Source: Adiantum capillus-veneris
Taxonomy: Eukaryota > Streptophyta > Polypodiopsida > Polypodiales > Pteridaceae
Length of the DNA: 64,000 bases
Assembly (NCBI GenBank): GCA_014529385.2
Contig: CM043962.1
Location: 46,419,098 to 46,483,097 of the forward strand
Direction: 5' to 3'
The stretch's first letter is position 1; each line of letters opens with the position of its first letter. Under the pieces are notes generated by a model. That model searched no databases. It saw only the letters and a program-made list of their open reading frames with translations, and was not told the DNA's origin. Shown piece by piece: positions 52,983-62,720 of this stretch. A program made the position numbers and the translations under genes.

Positions 52983-55900
52983 CTATGCGGCATCCTTTTG
53001 TGTATTTTCAGGCTTTTGTGCACTGGGAATCTTTTCAGCTACCCGTGAAACGATAGTCTCTTGCTGAATTGGGTTTTCCTTCCCACAATTCATTGTTTCT
53101 TTTGGTGGTTCTAATAAGGCTTGTGCAGTCTCGATCATTCTCTGGCACATTTCAAGTCTCTGCTTTTCCAATTCCGCGTTTGGGTATGTCATCCACCTCT
53201 GTTCTTGTGTTTGGTTGTTCTTTAACCTAGCTTCGTAAGCTCTCATCAGTGCATCCAATGGTTCGTGTACTTTGTCGACTAGCACTGATCCCCCTGAGCT
53301 TAAGCTCGTTGTTTCTTTGATACTCTTTTGTTTCGTTCTTTCCGGGCTCATCTCTTGTTTCCCGTTTTGACTCTCAAGTTTTTCTAATCTAGCTTTAGTT
53401 TGCTTTAGTTCCTCAGCTAGAATAGCGTCTTCACGTTCTTTTCTCAACTTCATGCGTGCTTTTCTAGCTTTCCATGTGTTTTTCTGACTCCGCGGTCCTT
53501 GACTAACCACTTCAGTCGCCAACTTTCCATTCTCAGGTTCTCTAGTGGTTTTCTTAGCTTGAGCTCTGGTAACAACTTTCGTTGGTATCAGAGTTTCATT
53601 TTCAGACCCACTGCTGGTAGGAATAGTTTCTAGCATATTCAATGTCGTCTTTTGCACTTTGTTTGGATTCTTTGAACAATCCTCAATGAAGTGAGTAACC
53701 CCACACTCAGTGCAATAAGCATTAATTCTAATGATTTCCGTATGTGGGAAAACATTCATCAGATGGTCACCTCCACACTTGTAACATGGTCCTAGTGCTG
53801 GTCTTGGTCCCGCTTGATTCGTCCTTTGTGGATAGGATGGTCTCTGTCCTGCTAACCCTCCATGAGCTATGAACATCAAGGTTCTTGCGTCCATATTGTA
53901 TCTCTCTTCATCAGAAGCACTTGTAACTGTTGGTGTTCCAACATTTCCCATCATGCCCCATGGTTCTGGTTGTTTTGGTTCTTCTGGTGGGTAATACACT
54001 GTTGGAGACATGTGTGCACCCGATTCTTCGTAATAGGCTTGAACAGGCACTAAGGCTTGTTCTTCCTGATTCTCTAAGGTTGGTGCATATCTAATGCCCA
54101 CTGGTCTTGCTCCTGGTAAAGGTGGTTGTTGTCCCAATACCGGTTGCGGTCTTTCTATCCCCATAGGTCCCGGTACATTTCCCGTTGGGTATCGAGGTAC
54201 TGGATGTATCTGAGGTGGTGCTAATTGAGCAGGAGGTGCATACTGGCGCTCCCTTACATACCCTTTGTTGTAATAACACTCCTCTGTCGGATGATTTGTC
54301 CATTTTTGTTCAATAGCACACCATTCCAGTGGTTTTGGCAATGGTTTTTGGTATGGTGCCATCCTTTTTAGAGCATCTTCTATCATTTGCTCTACATTTG
54401 GCATGGTTGTTGTTTGAACATTCTTTTTAGTGGTAGTCTCGCTCGCTACGGAGGAGGAGCTACTGGATGCAAAATCCGTATCCTCTGACACCTCTCCATA
54501 AACCGTACAGTTATCCACTAAGTACAATGCCTCTCTCGTTACTTGCTCGAAACTTGTACAAACTTTCAAGTGCAAGTCCTTCTTGAGAGTGTCGTTCCTC
54601 AGTCCCTCAATAAAGAGAACAGATCGTCTGTCATCTTGTGGTCGTTCACGTACTGGACATCTCTCAATGTATTGTTTGAAGCGAAGTGAAGCTTCCTTCA
54701 CCTTTTCATATTCTCTCTGTTTAAAAGCATATATTTGTGAGACCGTATTGTGCTTAATCTCTCGTTTTGAGAATTCCTCAGCAAACTCTCTTAGCAAATG
54801 GTCAATGTCATGGAATCCCCCTATGTTCATTGGTTGAAACCATGTCAATGCAGTACCTTCTAGAGTAAGACCAAATCCCTCGTATTGTGTATGGAAATCT
54901 GTTATCTGCTCAGCTCTTAAGACTTTCTTAAAGAGTGACACATGTGCATACGGATCTCCTGAACCACCATACTTCTTTGGCATACACTTGGCTACTTGAG
55001 ATGGTCTCATACGTCTATGATCTGCTACCAATCTCATTGCTCCTGTGTCTCGGCTAAAGCTTTCTCTAGCATCATGGACTTCAAGGGTTACCCTTGTCGG
55101 TTCCTCTGCCCTGAATCTACTACTGGGAGGTAAATGTGATGGTTCCGCTTCAAACCTTGGACCTGGAGTGGTATAGGTGGGGATTGGAACTGCACTACCT
55201 CGATTCGTCTCCATTGACTCTCTGGAATGTAATGATCCCATTGGTCCGAGCTTCGAGTCCCAAGGTTGACTGAAAGAGTCAGCAACCTGAGTTCTTTGTC
55301 CTCCTGTTGTCATTGAGTTTTGCACTCCAGTTGTTGGTGCTGGTCTATGTGAGCTAGAAGTCACATAATACTGATGTAGTGGTCCCCCAAAGTATGTATA
55401 TCCTTCTAATTCTTTCTTGCCCATTGTTGAGTATTGCCTGCCATACTTATCGTAAGCGGCAATTTTCACTTCCGATCCTTCTGTGTAGGTAAAGACATAG
55501 AGTCTTTTTTTGTCTGTCAACTCTCCGGTGTAGGGTTCTTCACATCTATAATAGAGATCTTGCTCCCCATTATTATATTTGTATAGCCCCATATAGATGT
55601 TATCAGTGTTGATCCTTGTAGTTTCATTCTCTCTTCTTAACCTCGCATTAGGGAAGTTCATTATTGGTGCTTTCTCCTCGAGTTCTTCATCTATTTTGGC
55701 TTTGGTGCCCATCAATCCCCACTTGTCCACAATGTTAGGGTTTAGGACTACCATGTACATGGTACCCTCGTCATCTAGATATCTATCTCCGCTATAGCTC
55801 ACAGGCACTAAGTCCTTGAACTCACTAGGTCTATCTTCTATCTTTACACAATAGCGGTCCATTCCATCTTTGTAGATCTTTGCACCTTGCTCATTGTCGT

Positions 55901-56204
55901 ACTGATATTTTATGAACAATAGCTTCATTGTGGCGGAAGGGTTTGATGATCCTGCTGCCATATTTTCTCTGTTGTTCCTGTTCGAGTGTTCGGTGAAAAT
56001 CTCGTAAGACCTCTCCGAAGAAGTATCAGAAACACTTCCTTCAAAGATCGGCTCTAATGGTTGCACCCAACTTTGGTTTACACTTCCCTCGGTTGATATG
56101 ACACTTGCTGGTTCCCCTTGTTTTGGTTGATTATTCTGGAGATTCCTGCCCGATCTCAAATTCATCAATTCCCCTAAAGGACTGTAACTTTTCCGTCTCG
56201 GCAA
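52983..56204 (-). CDS. gag: Element B Gag, intact (1073 aa)
   Basis: Much longer than usual plant Ty3 Gag. Residues about 20-30: LMNLRSGRNLQNN. About 95-285: an extra domain (DRYCVKIEDRPSEFKDLVPVS, YLDDEGTMYMVVLNPNIVD, RLYVFTYTEGSEVKIAAYD) shared with element A only. About 400-570: Gag core (KYGGSGDPYAHVSLFKK, EGFGLTLEGTALTWFQP, VLFIEGLRNDTLKKDLHL). About 800-850: two knuckles, CYKCGGDHLMNVF (last Cys replaced) and CTECGVTHFIEDC. Then a Lys/Glu coiled coil and the conserved ARLKNNQTQEQRWMTYP / MIETAQALLEP end. Gag forms the particle that packages element RNA. The start at 56204 precedes MNLRSGR; a later Met is possible. Confidence 0.93.
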   Translation of the reverse strand: MPRRKSYSPLGELMNLRSGRNLQNNQPKQGEPASVISTEGSVNQSWVQPLEPIFEGSVSDTSSERSYEIFTEHSNRNNRENMAAGSSNPSATMKLLFIKYQYDNEQGAKIYKDGMDRYCVKIEDRPSEFKDLVPVSYSGDRYLDDEGTMYMVVLNPNIVDKWGLMGTKAKIDEELEEKAPIMNFPNARLRRENETTRINTDNIYMGLYKYNNGEQDLYYRCEEPYTGELTDKKRLYVFTYTEGSEVKIAAYDKYGRQYSTMGKKELEGYTYFGGPLHQYYVTSSSHRPAPTTGVQNSMTTGGQRTQVADSFSQPWDSKLGPMGSLHSRESMETNRGSAVPIPTYTTPGPRFEAEPSHLPPSSRFRAEEPTRVTLEVHDARESFSRDTGAMRLVADHRRMRPSQVAKCMPKKYGGSGDPYAHVSLFKKVLRAEQITDFHTQYEGFGLTLEGTALTWFQPMNIGGFHDIDHLLREFAEEFSKREIKHNTVSQIYAFKQREYEKVKEASLRFKQYIERCPVRERPQDDRRSVLFIEGLRNDTLKKDLHLKVCTSFEQVTREALYLVDNCTVYGEVSEDTDFASSSSSSVASETTTKKNVQTTTMPNVEQMIEDALKRMAPYQKPLPKPLEWCAIEQKWTNHPTEECYYNKGYVRERQYAPPAQLAPPQIHPVPRYPTGNVPGPMGIERPQPVLGQQPPLPGARPVGIRYAPTLENQEEQALVPVQAYYEESGAHMSPTVYYPPEEPKQPEPWGMMGNVGTPTVTSASDEERYNMDARTLMFIAHGGLAGQRPSYPQRTNQAGPRPALGPCYKCGGDHLMNVFPHTEIIRINAYCTECGVTHFIEDCSKNPNKVQKTTLNMLETIPTSSGSENETLIPTKVVTRAQAKKTTREPENGKLATEVVSQGPRSQKNTWKARKARMKLRKEREDAILAEELKQTKARLEKLESQNGKQEMSPERTKQKSIKETTSLSSGGSVLVDKVHEPLDALMRAYEARLKNNQTQEQRWMTYPNAELEKQRLEMCQRMIETAQALLEPPKETMNCGKENPIQQETIVSRVAEKIPSAQKPENTQKDAA

Positions 56205-56334
56205 TTTGTTTTCCCCAAGTTTTTGTGGTCAGAATTGATCCAAACTGACTGATACTTGGTCAATTGTTTAATCTTGTCAGTTGGACAACTTCTGTTTCAT
56301 CAAGTGAGAATTTTGTTACTGTTATGCTGAAAAA

Positions 56335-56356
56335 GACATTATACGCGTATGATGTC
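56335..56356. repeat. Element B palindrome copy 6 (5' block)
   Basis: One change from perfect symmetry in the left arm (ATTATACGCG for ATCATACGCG). Confidence 0.92.
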
Positions 56357-56618
56357 TTTTTTTCACAGAATTTGACTATTTTGGTTATGCTCACTCTCAG
56401 TGGCCCCTTTATGCTCTGTTCACTCACAAAATTCAGTTTGAACTCTGTTTGAGCAAGTTATGGCTAGTTCAGGCTTTTCTTGGCAATTTTCTGCTTTTGA
56501 CTTGTTTTTGGGTCAATTGTTATCCAAATGGGATGAAACTTGAAATATAACCTCTAGACAGCTATTACAATGGATCTGTGTTAGCAATGTATCAAAGTAT
56601 GTCCAAAATTAGGTCAAA

Positions 56619-56640
56619 GACATCATACGCGTATGATGTC
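56619..56640. repeat. Element B palindrome copy 7 (5' block)
   Basis: Identical to the perfect 22-bp form. Confidence 0.95.
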
Positions 56641-56743
56641 TTTTTCATCAATTTGGGTCCAAACTTGATATTTATGCTTCCTACAGTGCCTGTAACAATC
56701 TTGTCAGGTCAGATATCAAAAATAAGCAGTGGATGTGCCCAAA

Positions 56744-56765
56744 GACATTATACGCGTATGATGTC
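56744..56765. repeat. Element B palindrome copy 8 (5' block)
   Basis: Same left-arm variant as copy 6 (ATTATACGCG). Confidence 0.92.
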
Positions 56766-57032
56766 TTTTGTCCCAAATTTTGACTATTTTTGGTTTTAAG
56801 CCTTCTCCAATGTTTATAATTGAGTTTCAAGTGTTTTTGTCAGGTTTGAATGTAAAAACAAGATTTGAATCCAAAATTTTCTATTCTTTGCGTTTCTTGG
56901 ACTCCGACTTGTCTTTTTGGGTTTCTTTGAGTGTTAATGCTCTTGTTTTAAGTTGATCTTAGGGTAAAAACCCCCCTTCTAAACACTCTGGCAATGTCAA
57001 ATTTTCCATTTTAGTCTCTGTTTAGGTCCTAA

Positions 57033-57054
57033 GACATCATACGCGTATGATGTC
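57033..57054. repeat. Element B palindrome copy 9 (5' block)
   Basis: Perfect form, followed by TAAAG rather than the usual T run. Confidence 0.95.
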
Positions 57055-57573
57055 TAAAGTTGCAGATTTCCATTTTTTCAGCACAGAACTCTTCCAATAG
57101 CTCTTTTAAGTGCTCAGCAACAATCAGTTACACAGAAATTTTTTTTGAACTTTGTTTATTGCATATTTCACTACCAAAGCGACTTTTTCAGTGATCTAAC
57201 ATGCAATCAAACACATCAAGCAAATAGAACACCAATTGATAGCTCTAGATCAGGATCAAATCAGGCCCTACCTAAGCTACTTCTAATCATAAAATGGATT
57301 TTTTGCAATTGAAAATATAAAGAGATTTACTACCACACAAGGAGTAGCAAATGCTTTTTATGTCAACAACCACTTAAACACCATAAAAAACAATCTAATC
57401 TAAACTAAACTAAAAATACTGTCAACACGGAAGACCCAGGAATACCCCACTTCCTAGTATCTCTCGAGACCTTCCGAGTCCACCACTCCTAGATCTTTTC
57501 TAACTAAAGTATACAAAGTAGTTTATACGACTCACCTCGTAGGATTAGTCTAAGGTCACCTACTTAGGGCTCT

Positions 57574-57593
57574 CGTCCCCGGCAACGGCGCCA
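57574..57593 (-). other. Primer-binding site of element B (tRNA-Asp, perfect)
   Basis: Minus strand TGGCGCCGTTGCCGGGG (17 bases) is the exact complement of the plant tRNA-Asp 3' end, two bases from the LTR. Confidence 0.92.
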
Positions 57594-58219
57594 AATGTTA
57601 AGGCGGTTACGCCGCTAGCGGAAGCTAAATAGCGAGAACTCAACCAACAACAGAATTTGTCAGACGAGGACGAAGCTTGACCCGCAGGCGCATGGAAACA
57701 ACTAGGTGGGTGTCAAATCACCTACTCGACCTTCTAATGACAATCACTACTAAGGAAATCAAATCTAAGTTCTAAAACACGCAAGTGACTGAAATCCGTA
57801 CTACGAACGAATGCTATACGAAACAGGATCTAGAATCATCGAATCGATCTCAAACTCAAGGGGAAGTCTATGCACTAGGTAAGAACAACACCCTAAAGCC
57901 TTGAACTGCAAAATCAACCTATAACCACTCCGTGCGGCAAACGCGTATGAAGATAGGCCGAAAAATACAGGTGACCGAAACTTGACCCCGATGGTACTAA
58001 TGTGTAGCTCTACTTGTTGTGGTTCTATAGATATGCTGCACGCTCTATTCCGACACACGAGTTGGAAGAAAACTCACACCGAAGCTCGTAGGAGCTTACC
58101 ACACATAGAAGCCGATAGCACGCACTCTTGGTATCTGTGCGTAGCTCTCACCGTTGCTAACACAATGGTGGTGTCGCTTCTCCAATGGCGGCCCCGTAGC
58201 TCGCGTAGCAAGAAGATAA

Positions 58220-58221
<2 letters not shown>

Positions 58222-58291
<70 letters not shown>
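58222..58291 (+). repeat. (CT)n microsatellite in element B 5' LTR
   Basis: 35 CT units against nine in the 3' LTR (41765-41782). It lies 70-140 bases downstream of the TATA box in element orientation, so it would be transcribed as (GA)n leader. Confidence 0.95.
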
Positions 58292-58294
<3 letters not shown>

Positions 58295-58361
58295 ACAGTC
58301 ACGGCGCTCAAAAACTCACTTTGATTAATAATTGAATCTCTTTTAGGTTACAAAACTTTGG

Positions 58362-58369
58362 CTTATATA
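58362..58369 (-). promoter_or_regulatory. TATA box in element B 5' LTR
   Basis: Minus strand TATATAAG in GAGGTATATAAGCC, the same in both LTRs. Confidence 0.6.
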
Positions 58370-58578
58370 CCTCAGCCTTGGAGGTGAGAACATCTCTAAT
58401 TATTTACATCAACAGGTGAAATTACTTCGGGATTACAAGCTGGAAACTCAATTGAGTCCCGTTACTTAATGAATGGCTCAAATCAAAATTAATGTTGGAA
58501 AGACATTTATTACAATCAATGGTTACAAAATGATGGGTGTGAGCAAAAATGTGGGTGTGATCCTCTGCTGGCTCAACA

Positions 58579-58583
58579 GCAAT
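58579..58583. repeat. Target-site duplication of element B, right
   Basis: GCAAT, identical to 41134-41138; it also belongs to the gag of element C. Confidence 0.93.
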
Positions 58584-59153
58584 AGATCAACCAATACCTT
58601 GAGCAAATGTTCCCAAGTCACCTAAGTGAGCAGGCATCGTGGGTGGAGGTGCTCCAGAGACTACATGTGGAGTAAGTATTGGCATCGGGCTTGGCGCATA
58701 GGAAGCCCTTGGGTTCCACGTTGGGTACGATGTTGTGCCATGTGGTGGTCCAAAGTTCATATGTTTGGCCCTAGGCATAGCAGACGTCGGATGTGACATG
58801 CTAATGCTAGCCGGTATAGTCCCATGGAAATAAGAACTTGGGTGTTGTGGTTGTGGAGCATAGGTAGTTGAAACAATGGGAGGGGTAGGGACTACATGAG
58901 TGTGATGACCCATAGGTGCATACGATTGGTACACACTTGTAGGTACTATTGTAGGCATTGAGCTACCATGTAGTGGTGCTTTACTAACAAATGAGGTCCA
59001 TGGCGTGTTTCTCGGCATGCCCATCATTGGGGTAGGCATGGTAGCCGTGGTGTCATCAAGGGAAAGATGAGCTAGACTTGGAAAGGTGAAGCTATCACTT
59101 GTGAACTCAGATTGCACTGAGACCCCTGGAGAAACAACATATGGGGGATCCAT
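58584..59153 (-). pseudogene. Element C gag, middle part (upstream of element B insertion)
   Basis: A Pro/Thr/Met/His-rich open stretch (VSPGVSVQSEF, FPSLAHLSLDDTTATMP) ending GTFAQGIG and a TGA, four codons before the insertion site. Across the insertion the same frame resumes as the Gag core at 41138. So an in-frame nonsense codon and the insertion lie side by side. A shift in a C run near 59148 separates it from 59107-60144. Confidence 0.72.
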
Positions 59154-60144
59154 CGGACTTACCGAGGGAGTTCCATTTGCGATAAGGTCGTTGTTTAGCC
59201 TTCCCTGTATCCAAGAATCTCATAAGTCCCGTTGAAGGCATGTTGATCCCCTTGTTCTGTCTCTCTAACTCAATGGCCCTATGGATGACCTCACAAACTC
59301 TTTGTTGTTGATCCTCTACACTAGTAGCACCCATTGTGGATTGTAGGACATCTAACCAACCCACATGATAGGTGTGACATGTGTATAGGTCGGTCAGAGT
59401 CTCTGTTTGTAATTTGTACTCCCAGTTCTCATTTAAGAACACTCCATTTAGAATTGAGGTGCTAGGGGTGTCCTTTGAGCTAGATGCAATGTTGCCTTCT
59501 ACGGGTTGGCCCTTAGCGGTTGCTAAATCAGGATCACTTGATTGCTCTCTTAGCAAGAATATTGACATAGGAGCTTTCGCTTTTAACTCTCTTCGTTTTT
59601 CTGCCTTGCGTAAGCTCTCGACTTCCTTTTCCCTCGCTGCAAGGATATATCGCTCAACCTCTTGCACTTCGGCTAGGCTTCTACCATCGGGTAATATGAC
59701 CTCGGAGGGAAATAACTCTAAAGAGTCAGGAGGTGCAGTGAATGAAGTATTCGCGTGCACATTCTCTAACGGTATAGGGTCTACGTTTGTCACGAATGGA
59801 GAATTTACTTCCCCACCCCCCTCATTTACATCATTAGCTCCATGTTCGGAGCGAGTGGCTCTACTAAAGGTTTCCTTCAGGCGGCTAAGCACGGTCGGCC
59901 CAGACCGAGGACCCATGGTATGCATGTCTTGGCTCGCGCTATCGAGATTAGGCATTGGGAAACCTTCCATGACGTCGTAGTCAGAGGAAGAGTCACTAGC
60001 CGCTATGTTCGGGTCTTGGTTTGTACTACCTTGGGTCCCCGCCGAGGGCTCGGAACCTAAAGTAGGTGGATATTGAGAACTCGCGTAAGTCGAAATTCTC
60101 TCTAGTTTCTCCGTCTCTAGCACACGACCAGAGCGCAGATGCAT
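59107..60144 (-). pseudogene. Element C gag N-terminal region
   Basis: Starts MHLRSGRVLE, equivalent to LMNLRSGRN of element B. Ser/Thr/Asp-rich, then a helical charged stretch (ERYILAAREKEVESLRKAEK) and a second block (ENWEYKLQTETLTDLYTCH, RVCEVIHRAIELERQNKG). It lacks the extra A/B domain. It ends by frameshift in the RPYRKWNSLGKSDG stretch. Acts in particle assembly in intact relatives. Confidence 0.75.
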
Positions 60145-60932
60145 GTGCTTTTGACAACTTACAAGCGTCGGCGAATAACCTCGAAGGTTAAGCGCTTACT
60201 TTTCTAAGCGTCCGTTTCCACTCGTATTTTTTACGTTTTTAATGTTTTTTAAATATTTTCTAATATTTTTTATTAAAGTGTGTAATAGCTCAAAACGAGC
60301 GTATCACTTAGAGGGTCGTTGTGTGCTTTACAGCACAATTTTCGGACATCTGACGTTTTGTTGGTCCTCAAAAAATCGATTTTTAGCTACGTGTGAAGCT
60401 AAAATTTGTTTTTTTAAAAAGACGTCTGAGGCCTAGGCCTGAGCGTGAGCTTGGGCTTGGGTCTGGGCTTGGGTCTGGGAGATATTACCGATCCCAGTCC
60501 TACCTTTAAAATTTTTTATATTTTTTATATTTATTTTAAAATTTATATATATATATATATTTAAGGATAAGGTCGCCGCGGCCTGCGCGAGAGCACACAC
60601 ACACTCTATCTACCTACTTCTAACTAATACACCTACTGTTACACACTGACACACTCTATTAACTCTCACAGATCTACTTCCTACTTACTATACACAGAAA
60701 ACTAACAACCTTAGTACACAGAGAATAAACACAGTACCTTTGAAAACTCCATTAACAAAGAAAACTAACAACCTTAATACACAATACCTTTGAAAACTCC
60801 ATTAACAAAAAAAACACACAGTATAACACCAAATCCCTCTTCTCAACACACACACCCTCCTTTCTTACCTTTCCTACAATAGAAATTGCACCATGGAGAA
60901 GCACAGAGTGCTACTCGAGCTTAATGTATGGC
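60145..60932. other. 5' non-coding leader of element C
   Basis: AT-rich with a 12-bp palindrome AGGCCTAGGCCT (60429-60440), a short GGGCTTGGGTCT tandem (60451-60479), (TA)n at 60547-60560 and a tandem duplication at 60698-60810. There is no palindrome array of the A/B kind. Confidence 0.65.
60698..60810 (+). repeat. Tandem duplication in element C leader
   Basis: Two units (60698-60760 and 60761-60810) sharing AAAACTAACAACCTTA and CCTTTGAAAACTCCATTAAC; the second lacks about 13 bases. Confidence 0.88.
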
Positions 60933-60952
60933 ATTCCCCGGCAATGGCGCCA
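60933..60952 (-). other. Primer-binding site of element C (tRNA-Asp type)
   Basis: Minus strand TGGCGCCATTGCCGGGG, one mismatch to the tRNA-Asp complement, four bases from the LTR. Confidence 0.87.
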
Positions 60953-60956
60953 AAAA

Positions 60957-61190
60957 TGTGCGCGTATGTCGCATGTGTCAATGCAAGGAACTTGCCGATA
61001 CATCGCATGCGAGCCACAAATGGCTCCAAGCACAACAAGCCTAAACTAGTAAGCTCAAAGATGGCGTTGGTGTGTCACTCACCGCTCTACGCTTGCTTCG
61101 TGGAGGATTCCTCACTGCGAAGAAGAGGGAGACGCCGCTACTCCACACTCAACTACTTCACCACCGTCGTGCCGTCGCAATGCTCAATCG

Positions 61191-61249
<59 letters not shown>

Positions 61250-61582
61250 GCATACACACACACACAAGGAGATGAAGAAGAAGAAGATGGAGATAGAGCA
61301 AGAGCACTCTTCTATTGCACAAATGAGAAAATCCGTGAATTTTAGGTTTAGTTGACTTTTATATGAGCTCGCCCCATTCACACTTGGGCTCCCATGCTTA
61401 GCCAACTAATCCCTTGAATGTTCCAGTTAGAGTGCGTCTCTCATCGGCGATCACTCTTACCCTTTTCCTATTGGACCGACAAGCCCGGTACCTGACTCTA
61501 CCAAATAAGTAATACAATGTCCGCCGTAGGTTACAACGTCCGTCGTAGGTGATAGGGTGTCCGTGAGCCGTGAGGGTTAACA
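60957..61582 (-). repeat. 5' LTR of element C (626 bp)
   Basis: TGTGCGCGTATG...GGTTAACA; about 4-5% different from 31139-31751, mostly by C/T and G/A changes. (CT)n at 61193-61247. Confidence 0.95.
61356..61363 (-). promoter_or_regulatory. TATA box in element C 5' LTR
   Basis: Minus strand TATAAAAG, conserved in both LTRs. Confidence 0.6.
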
Positions 61583-61587
61583 ATATA
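61583..61587. repeat. Target-site duplication of element C, right
   Basis: ATATA, as at 31134-31138. Confidence 0.85.
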
Positions 61588-62720
61588 TTATCAATCACTA
61601 GTGGATAGAAAGGATTCTAATGGAAATTTAACTCCGAATCTAAGATCTAAAAAATTTGGTAGCAACCATAAAGGATGATTTGGAGACCAAAAGCTCCACC
61701 TACACAATACTCTAGCAAACCAAGTGCTCATTGAGCATTTCTACACATCTACAAAGGATGATGAAGATGATAGAGAGGGAGAACATGATGTAGAGGGTGG
61801 GGGTCCATCTGATAAAGAGAATGATGATGATGACGATGAACCCATGGATGTTCTTGGTTTTAACCAATTAAGAAACAAACAAGCCAAAATCCAGGTAATT
61901 CTCCAGGCAATCTCATCAAACACTCGATAAGTCGACTAACCAAACCAAGGGAGGGCAAGAGTAGGCACCACCTCTAGACCAACAACTTGACAACCCGGTT
62001 GCAAAACACATTGGTAAGGAAAGATAAAGGCAAATAAGAACTGACAAAGCTAGACTTAGACCATAGTTGTAAATTCTCCGATGTATGTCTGTGTCTAAGC
62101 AAAAGCCTTCACCAAGAAAAGGCACTTCAGATCCAAACATTCCTACAAAAGACGATGTATATTTAGATCTAGAGAGATATCAGATACTATATGTTGGGGC
62201 CAAATGAATGATCAAGCAATGAGCACATGTGCACACATGTTGCCTCAAAAAGCAATCATCTTCAACATCTCCCATAATATGTGACCCTTGTTCCCTATAG
62301 CCGTGAGTGTGTAATGGATTTGAGCAAGAGCATTAAAACAAATCTGCTATGGAGAGCAAAACAAATTGTTAGTGGACACAATTGGAAGCACTCAGGAAAT
62401 AGGAGGAAAGGTAGAAGATGAGACGATGAGACATGCAGGCTGAAGATGATTAGCAAGTAAAGTTCCAAGCCTTCGCTAAAACTTGAAGGCCAATGATGGG
62501 TCCTACGTGTTAACAAGAAGGCAAATAAACTTCATTTTCTCAATGAAACCTTTGGCACTTTCATTTGCCCTCCATGAAACTCTAGAGAACTAAATGCCAT
62601 ATCTTCCAAAACTTGTAAATTGAAGGTAACTTAAAGCAATTCCTCAGTAGTGGGCACCAAAACACTATTGGGAAAACAAAAGCAAGGGCACCTCTATAGC
62701 AATGTGTCCCAATAGCGCTC
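61588..62720 (+). pseudogene. Element D 3' ORF, continuation beyond element C (decayed)
   Basis: An open stretch (61724-61930) with TLANQVLIEHFYTSTKDDED-like sequence and a very acidic run (NDDDDDEPMDVLG), followed by stop-rich sequence with readable pieces such as MNDQAMSTCAHMLPQKA and ALKQICYGEQNKLLVDTIG around 62200-62380. I take it as the rest of the D 3' ORF because it directly continues D across the element C insertion; the protein family is not recognised. Confidence 0.5.

Larger units (their letters stand above)
56205..57570. other. 5' non-coding leader of element B with palindromes
   Basis: No coding signal. Four palindrome copies (56335, 56619, 56744, 57033) are spaced 284, 125 and 289 bases, in diverged repeat text that shares phrases such as ATCCAAATGGGATGAAACTT with the 3' block. 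Confidence 0.78.
41139..58578 (-). mobile_element. Element B: complete 17.4-kb Ty3/gypsy retrotransposon, young
   Basis: LTRs at 41139-42070 and 57596-58578 differ at about ten positions apart from (CT)n length. There is a perfect tRNA-Asp primer site, terminal and internal polypurine tracts, and a GCAAT duplication inside the gag of element C. Long ORFs remain for gag (1073 codons), RT-RNase H, integrase plus tail, and the 3' ORF. A few single-base frameshifts and stops make this copy defective. Nine copies of a 20-bp palindrome lie in two non-coding blocks. It is closely related to element A in coding regions. Confidence 0.97.
57596..58578 (-). repeat. 5' LTR of element B (983 bp)
   Basis: Matches 41139-42070 at about 99%, the length difference being (CT)n at 58222-58291. 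A half palindrome (CGCGTATGAAGAT) is at 57942-57954. Confidence 0.97.
31139..61582 (-). mobile_element. Element C: Ty3/gypsy retrotransposon, about 13 kb, interrupted by element B
   Basis: LTRs at 31139-31751 and 60957-61582, ATATA duplications outside, primer site at 60933-60952 and polypurine tract at 31754-31763. Subtracting element B and one GCAAT leaves about 13.0 kb. Order on the minus strand is gag (split by B), zinc knuckles, protease, RT, RNase H, integrase, second protease-like domain, small 3' ORF. The LTRs differ at roughly 25-30 positions, mostly transitions. C lacks the palindromes, the duplicated zinc module and the extra Gag domain of A and B. Confidence 0.95.

Noticed and set aside
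60429-60440. AGGCCTAGGCCT palindrome in the C leader as a counterpart of the A/B palindromes
   Set aside because: It is a single copy with no repetition elsewhere in C, and its centre lacks CGCG.
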